A stretch of DNA of 64,000 bases from Gymnothorax reevesii (Eukaryota; Chordata; Actinopteri; Anguilliformes; Muraenidae), in contig CM056573.1 in assembly GCA_029721435.1 (NCBI GenBank), positions 148,573,947 to 148,637,946 on the forward strand, read 5' to 3'. Of the stretch, positions 58,100 to 64,000 are shown one piece after another. Position 1 is the stretch's first letter. The number at the start of each line of letters is the position of its first letter. The notes below the pieces were generated by a model that searched no databases, was not told where the DNA came from, and saw nothing but the letters and a program-made list of their open reading frames with translations. The position numbers were made by a program, and so were the translations under genes.

Positions 58100-58974
58100 G
58101 GGTGCTTTCACAACTGGGACTTGGGCGCGGATCTGAATACGCTTGACCCCAAAGTTCAGTTTATATGGTAAGTGGGAACATAAAAGCACCATGCTCGGGC
58201 ATGGTATGCATGCCCACTTGGAAGAGGTGGTCTCGGGAACAGTTCATCCATACTCCGTACAAAATGTGGAAGCAACCGTACTTGAGCAAGGAAATGGACT
58301 GTTACATGATGTCTTGAACTGTTTTGTTGTAACAAATATTGCGGCAAAAGGATCACTGGTCAAATGAAGACAGTAAATGCTTGCTCGAAATTTGTAAGGA
58401 TGATAAATTACAATCACATCTGGATACTGCAAGCAGAAACTCTGAGATTTACGGAATAATTTGCGAGTAGTTATATTCATGTGGATATTTCAGAACAACA
58501 GAACAGTGCTGTGAGAAACTAAAAAAAAATGCAGCTGCAATATTCTCAAAGTGCGGGATGCGGAGCGAAAGTTTATTGTTTATTGTTTATTACAAATCCC
58601 CATTTGTCCTCTGCGCAGTAAAGACTATTCATTGCTGGAGTCCAAATATTAATACTTCAAACCGAAAATATCGTACAATGAAATACAATTATTACAATTA
58701 AATGAAACAAAATAATTAAAAAAAAGTCTGGTTACTCAACTGATGAAAAAGATAAATTTCCATGGTGGCTTTTTCTTATTGTATATTTCACTATTTCAAA
58801 ACCACCTATGTACATACTGCCTCCTACTGTATCAGAATTTTGATAAAAGGTAACCATACTCGCATACAAAACGACATTGCTAGCGTCAAAGCTGACCAGT
58901 GGGGGGAGAGGGAGGAGGAACAATTGTACTGTGGCACGGTACGGAAGAATTGTACCTAACATGAAAGCACCCTT
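58100..58974. mobile_element. TIR element with GGGTGCTTTCA ends
   Basis: GGGTGCTTTCA at about 58099-58110 is mirrored by TGAAAGCACCC at 58962-58972. Subterminal gtacggaagaattgtacc and tgtggcacggtac words near the right end, and gtaccaca-like relatives, are typical of short hAT-like elements. 0.87 kb, no transposase. The ends are short, so the call is moderate. Confidence 0.5.
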
Positions 58975-59199
58975 GAATTTTTTGTGTGGCCCAAGTCCCA
59001 TCCACTAACATTATAAAACAATCTTAAAACTGATGTTGAATTTCAAAAGTGACTTTTCTGAAGCATTCACCTGAGTTTGAATGGAAATAAAAGTTTCATT
59101 CATATGAAACACAAAAGCAATAGTAGCTGAATGAATAAACTCATCAAAGCTTTCTCACGGACTGAATGCGTATGGCAGTAATTAACTTTTCAGGCGTAG

Positions 59200-59421
59200 G
59201 AAGCGATATGTATTAACCCTGCTAGTGGTTGAGCGCCAATTTGGTGTCTCCAATTAGCCTGATATGCATGTCTTTGGACTGTGGGAGGAAACCGGAGTGC
59301 CCGGCAAAAACCTACGCAACACGGGAAGAACATGCAAACTCCACACAGAAAGGCCCCAGGCCGGATTCGAACCCACAACCTTCTTGTTGTGAGGCAGCAA
59401 TGCTAACCACTGCTCGAATGA
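59200..59421 (-). repeat. tRNA-derived (SINE-like) repeat
   Basis: On the minus strand, from 59421: agcagtggttagcattgctg (A-box-like), then GGTTCGAATCC at 59373-59363, a perfect pol III B box (GGTTCGANNCC). These are followed by a tail with tggagtttgcatgttcttcc and ccggtttcctcccacagtcc, phrases I know from a widespread fish dispersed repeat. It does not fold into a full tRNA, so it is not a tRNA gene. Confidence 0.65.
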
Positions 59422-59578
59422 AGTTGACCCTACAAAATATGCAAACTTAATTTATGGATTAAAATGATGTAACTACGCCCTTTAGTGGCTGCTCAGTGGG
59501 ATTCACGTTTTTTTTTTTCCCAGACGGATTTTTAATGCAATTTTGGAAGGTCTGGGATAAATCATGATTTTCAATCAA

Positions 59579-61139
59579 GTAGGGATGTTGTGTAAAATGT
59601 GAATAAGAACAGAATACAATGATTTACAAATCCATTTTCAATCTATATTCAATTGAGGACACTACAAAGACTCAATATTTTATGTTCAAACTGATAATCT
59701 TAATTGTTTTTTTTTTTTTTGAAATATTCACTCATTTTGAATTTGATGCCTGCAACATGTTCCAGAAAAGCTGGGACAGGGGCATGCTTACCACCGTGCT
59801 ACATCACCTTTCCTTTTAACAACACTTAATAAGCGTTTTGGGACTGAGGACACTAATTGTTGAAGCTTTGTAGGTGGAATTTTTTCCCATTCTTGCTTGA
59901 TGTGCGACTTCAGTTGCTCAACAGTCCGGGCTCTCCATAGTTGTATTTTGCGCTTCATAATGCACCCCGCATTTTCAATGGTAGACAGGTCTGGACTGCA
60001 GGCAGGCCAGTCTAGTACCCGCACTCCTTTACTACGAACACACGCTGTTGTAACACGTGTGGAATGTGGCTTGGCATTGTCTAGCTGAAATAAGCAGGGA
60101 TGTCCCTGAAAAAGACTTTGCTTGCATGGCAGCATATGTTGCTCCAAAACCTGTATGTACCTTTTAGCATTAATGGTCGTTCACAGATGTGCAAGTTACC
60201 CATGCCATGGGCACTAACACATCCCCATACCATCATAGATGCTGGCTTTTGAACTTTGCACTAATAACAATCTGGATGGTCCTTTTCCTCTTAACGCGGA
60301 GGACACAATGTCCATTATTTCAAAAAACAATTTGAAATGTGGACTTGTCAGACCACAGCACACTTTTCCAATTTGCATCAGTCCATCTCAGATGAGCTTG
60401 AGCCCAGAGAAGCTGGCGCTATTTCTGGGTGTTGTTGAAATATGGCTTTTGCTTTGCATGATAGACTTTTATCTTGCACTTGTAGATGTAGCGACAAACT
60501 GTGTTAACTGACAATGGTTTTCCAAAGTTTTTCTGAGCCCACATGGTAATATCCTTTACAGAATGATGTTGGTTTTTTTTTTTTGCAGTGCCAACTGAGG
60601 GACCGACAGTCACCGGCATTCAATGTTGGTTTTCGGCCTTGCCGCTTACGTGTAAAGATTTTTCCGGATTTCCTGAATCTTTTGATGATATTATGGACTG
60701 TAGATGATGAAATCCCTAAATTCCTTGCAATTGCACATTGAGAAACGTTGTTCTTAAACTGTTGGACTATTTGCCCACGCAGTTGTTCACAAAGTGGTGA
60801 ACTTTGCTCCATCCATGCTTGTGAACAATAGAGTCCTTCGGGGATGCTCTTTTTATACCTAATCATGATACTCACTTGTTTCCAATTAACCTGTTCACCT
60901 GTGGAATGTTCCAAAAAGGTGTTTTTTTGGGGCATTCCTCAACTTCCCCAGTCTTTTGATGCCCCTTTCCAATTTGAATGTGTTGCAGGCATCAAATTCA
61001 AAAAGAGTGAATATTTCCAAAAAAAACAATTAAGTTTATCAGTTTGATCATTAAATATCTAGCCTTTGTAGTGAACTTAACTGAATATAGGTTGAATAGG
61101 ATTGAAACTTCATTCCAACTTCATTGGAATTGGGGTTTG
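59579..61139 (-). mobile_element. second Tc1/mariner relic, same family as the copy at 46.6 kb
   Basis: TIR-like ends (gaataagaacagaatacaat at 59601; gaatataggttgaatagg at 61083 plus aacttcattggaattggggtttg) match the family at 46.6-48.2 kb but are shortened, and the left end lacks its outermost bases. The interior is colinear with the other copy on the minus strand, but more mutated. No clear TA duplication is left. Confidence 0.85.
59788..60815 (-). pseudogene. Tc1-type transposase relic, several frame breaks
   Basis: Pieces in order on the minus strand: an N-terminal HTH (SPLCEQLRGQIVQQFKNNVS, QCAIARNLGISSSTVHNII) and GRKP box at 60815-60500, a middle piece, then QLDNAKPHSTRV and SPDLSTIENAG with the last Asp and Glu preserved, ending LLSVVKRKGDVARW at 59788. 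At least two frameshifts (a T-run at 60570-60586 and losses near 60176 and 60290) separate the pieces. The Cys at SQCAIA supplies the residue replaced by stop in the other copy. Confidence 0.85.
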
Positions 61140-64000
61140 TGCATTTAAAGTGTTTTTGTCTCATTTTACTGCGCAGTTTACTCATGATGATAAAGCATGC
61201 AATGTTTTTTTTTTTTTTTGGAACCAGATGGAACTCATGATATTATGATTAGAAAGTTGTCTTTGGGCTTTGGAAGAAATAACAGCCCCATGAAATTAAA
61301 AAACCAACCATAAAACTTCACTATTAGAATAGGTTTCTTTTTCGAAATGGCCATTTTTATTTTTTTTTTTTTTTTTGCCAAACCGACCTCTGGTGTTTAT
61401 TGTTACTGGGCTCTACTGTGGTCCCATCTGACCATCGAAATGGGTCCCACTGAAAGTATCTTTCTGCAAACAATAGACAGACAACTTTGTTTTTGTTGAA
61501 ATTAAAATCCTTCTTCTTGTAATCCTCCTAAATTATTTGTGGATGTGTTCATGCCATCTGAACAAAATTGGATATTTTCTAACCCCAAGACAATCAATAT
61601 CTTAAGTGTTCCCACTGTGGCCCTTGGAGTTTCCTTTACCATTGGAACCATCCAGCTCACAGAACTTGTATTCGAAATGGGCACGTTTCCTCAGCAGACT
61701 TTAAACATTTTTTAACATAACCACATGCCTTAAACTTTATTTATTGTCCTGATAAAATGTGCATTTTAATTAATTTAAGTTTTAGTTTTCTTAACCATTG
61801 GTCAACTTATGATCAACTCAACCCTTTAAAACCTACAGATATGGACCTCATATGGGTCCATAAAATGCAGCTTCTGTCTTCAAATCTGCAGAACTTCAAG
61901 CCTATTTTAAGTTTAAGTGGATTACCCCCGGTTTCCAATTATCCCAAAAATGTCCAGTTTAATCACAAGTAATTTGTACAGAATAATTGACAAGTTCTGG
62001 ATATTGTCCATTTGATATAATGTCGTGGCCATAAAAACATGGTGTCCTGAGTTTAAATATATAAAAGTGTAATGTATCTTCAGGGAAGTGCTGCAAGCAG
62101 CAGATACAGAATATGTACGTAACATTTTTCCTTCTATATGAATAAAAATGCTTTTTCTGATTTTGAATCATCTTAGGGGAAAACTTAAAATTCATCTAAG
62201 TTAGAGTCAACAGGGTTACAATATGAATGGGAACATACTTCAGTTAGGTTTTCCTTTTAAGATTTTCTTGAGGTAGCAATGATTGTGGTGCAAATGCTTT
62301 TGGAGAAAATATTTATTTTGACATAAGGGTATTTTTTTCCATGAAGTTTTCTTTAAATTAATGGTTAGATTTGCTTCATATTTTGAATGAAAGATTGGGA
62401 AGATTGAGAGCAACCATGTTTTTTTATGGTCGTTTCAGTAAATATTTATCAAGGGTGCCTATATTAGTGGAGGGCAGTGAAGCATCTTCTAGGACCCAGT
62501 GCGTCAGCCTCTACTCAGAAAGGGGGGCATCTCTCTGTGCTCTACTGAAACAAAGTGGGTTTGTGCCAAACTGCCGTAATTCTTCAGCAACCAGACCAGG
62601 CACAGCTCCAGCAGGCTGCCCTCCTGATCCGTTGGCAAGCCAGTCAATACAATTGGCTGGCTTACAAATTGTGGGGCAACAAACTGAGCAGGGCAGTAAT
62701 GACACACGGCTGAAACTGGGTGCTAACCTTACTCAATGAGGGTGCGCTAGTATCGTGCAAAGCTCACTCTCACACTAGGCTGTTGTTATTGTGAGAAGAA
62801 ATGCCGTCCTCATGATGTCCAAGTGTGACATTATCTCGAAAGGCGGTTGCCAGATTGAATCAGGCACTGCCCAGATTTCCATCGTAGTCTCCTCACACAC
62901 CTGAGAATCACTCAGCCCCTTTGAAATGTTACCACAAGACAGTGAGTGCTCACTGAATGATCTTGTGCTTTGGAGCAGAAGGCTATGTGCATCACAAGAG
63001 CAGATGGAGATCATCCCACATTTAGCAGATGTGTCAGCTATACCAGCAGTTTACCTATGCAATTTACAATAAAACAGTTCCATAGCTTGTTCAGCACAAC
63101 AAGCTGAGAACACTTTCCATTTGCCATTTTTCATATGCATCATGCAAGTGCATGAACATTCAAAATGGCATCGCTGGCCCAATGCAAACGTATAGAGTGG
63201 TGTATCTGGCCAGTTATGGACCAGTGCTGTTATGATCCAAACCGGGAATCATGCGTGAAGGCAGAGTACAGTCCAATAGTAGGGCTTATTGACAGTAATA
63301 CAGAAACAATGAGATGGAGCCCAGAAGAGGAAAGCAAAGTTCAGTTCAGATGTTATGAACGAAGTTGAAGAGGCACTGCTGAACTGTCCCAGGGCAGGGT
63401 GGAGCAGCTTAGGAGGAATGCAGTGCCAATCCTGATGGCCGTAGAATTGGGAGCTTGTTCCTAATTGAAGCACTGATTACTAAAGTCAAGTCAAGTCAAG
63501 TGTGACTTATGGGGTTTTAGTAATAGGTGCTTTAATTACCTGAAATAAGGAACATTCTTGGACAGGATTAACAAGAATGCAGTCCAGCAATAACTAGGAA
63601 GTTTCCAGCAATAACTATCGTTAAAGGTCACGACTTGCTTTTAAAAGACAAAGAGTTTAACTAGCAAGTACTGACTGGGTTTAAGCACATACAGAGAATT
63701 ACCATTCAGCAACTTGATATTCAAAGGAGAGGGTATAAACGCACATCACAGATTTAGTGTATGAGAACTATGAAACGAGACACCGCCGGGGATAACCAGT
63801 CGAAGGAGACATTACTTCTAGTAGACACGCAAGTCACTAAATGGGAGGAGATACAGAAGGCATTCACACGAGGATTATGATAAATGCATCCATTCATAAT
63901 AATAAATTTGAGAGGTAACTACAAAAAATTAAAACCAAGTGACTGTCAGAGGCTGTTAACAATCACTGCAAAACAATACGGGAAAACTGTATTTTCAATG
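61140..64000. other. intergenic end of the window
   Basis: No gene recognised. A Tc1-TIR-like scrap (atcaagggtgcctatattagtggagg) lies near 62448-62473, T-runs at 61206-61220 and 61360-61377, and a short (tcaag)n run at 63484-63500. Small frames here (for example 62371-62739) lack splice sites or motifs that would support them. Confidence 0.5.

Noticed and set aside
59340..59421. Possible tRNA gene (perfect B box)
   Set aside because: Only the A- and B-box regions resemble a tRNA; the acceptor stem is missing and the downstream phrases are those of a dispersed repeat.
62371..62739. 122-codon + strand frame
   Set aside because: The first part overlaps a Tc1-terminus-like scrap; no motif or splice context.
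1..64000. CRISPR array, prophage, operon or other prokaryotic-type system
   Set aside because: The window is intron-rich vertebrate DNA; the tandem arrays are microsatellites or minisatellites without spacer-repeat structure.

Overview
The window is vertebrate nuclear DNA, almost certainly from a teleost fish. It has widely spaced GT-AG exons, dense dinucleotide and tetranucleotide microsatellites, many Tc1/mariner, hAT-like and Harbinger-like elements, a LINE relic and a tRNA-derived repeat. Nothing looks bacterial, plasmid-borne or viral.

There is one host gene, on the + strand: pou2f2 (Oct-2), a POU-homeodomain transcription factor. I reconstruct fifteen coding exons from 5227 to 35313. 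Their phases join into one open frame of 685 codons plus stop, counted from the Met at 5235. The first exon opens inside a codon, so at least one exon lies further 5' and was not found. The order is: N-terminal exons (5.2-10.9 kb); a Gln/Ala-rich exon of Oct-1 type (13.5 kb); Gln/Leu activation exons (15.9-16.6 kb); POU-specific domain (16.9 and 18.4 kb); linker and homeodomain (20.7 and 26.2 kb); Ser/Thr/Pro-rich C-terminal exons (26.7-35.3 kb). The assignment to Oct-2 rather than Oct-1 or Oct-3/POU2F3 rests on the Met-Ser-Lys-Pro N-terminal exon, the [26 protein letters not shown] linker and the [10 protein letters not shown] helix. A long 3' UTR appears to follow, with candidate poly(A) signals near 35.78, 39.44 and 45.84 kb.

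The introns hold microsatellites, a LINE reverse-transcriptase relic (19.1-19.9 kb), a TTAA-flanked piggyBac-like MITE (23.07-23.31 kb), two repeats with a GCCGAATGGC hairpin beside ATT arrays (12.1-13.1 kb and ending at 25.18 kb), a minus-strand exon-like fragment (25.45-25.69 kb) and a MITE (33.5-34.2 kb). From 46 kb to the end I see no host gene. This part is a transposon graveyard with nested insertions: two Tc1 elements inside an older one (46.2-48.9 kb), two TIR elements inside another (49.2-52.6 kb), a hAT-type foldback inside a Harbinger-like element (56.3-57.6 kb), and a second Tc1 relic (59.6-61.1 kb).

No undescribed multi-gene system is visible. The points most worth a second look are a perfect 14-bp palindrome holding two octamer sites (the motif POU2F proteins bind) in an intron of this gene, an unreported-looking in-phase 69-nt cassette-exon candidate at 30498-30566, a splice donor that is part of a GT microsatellite, and a repeat carrying two perfect AGGTCATGACCT palindromes and a CTCF-type motif.
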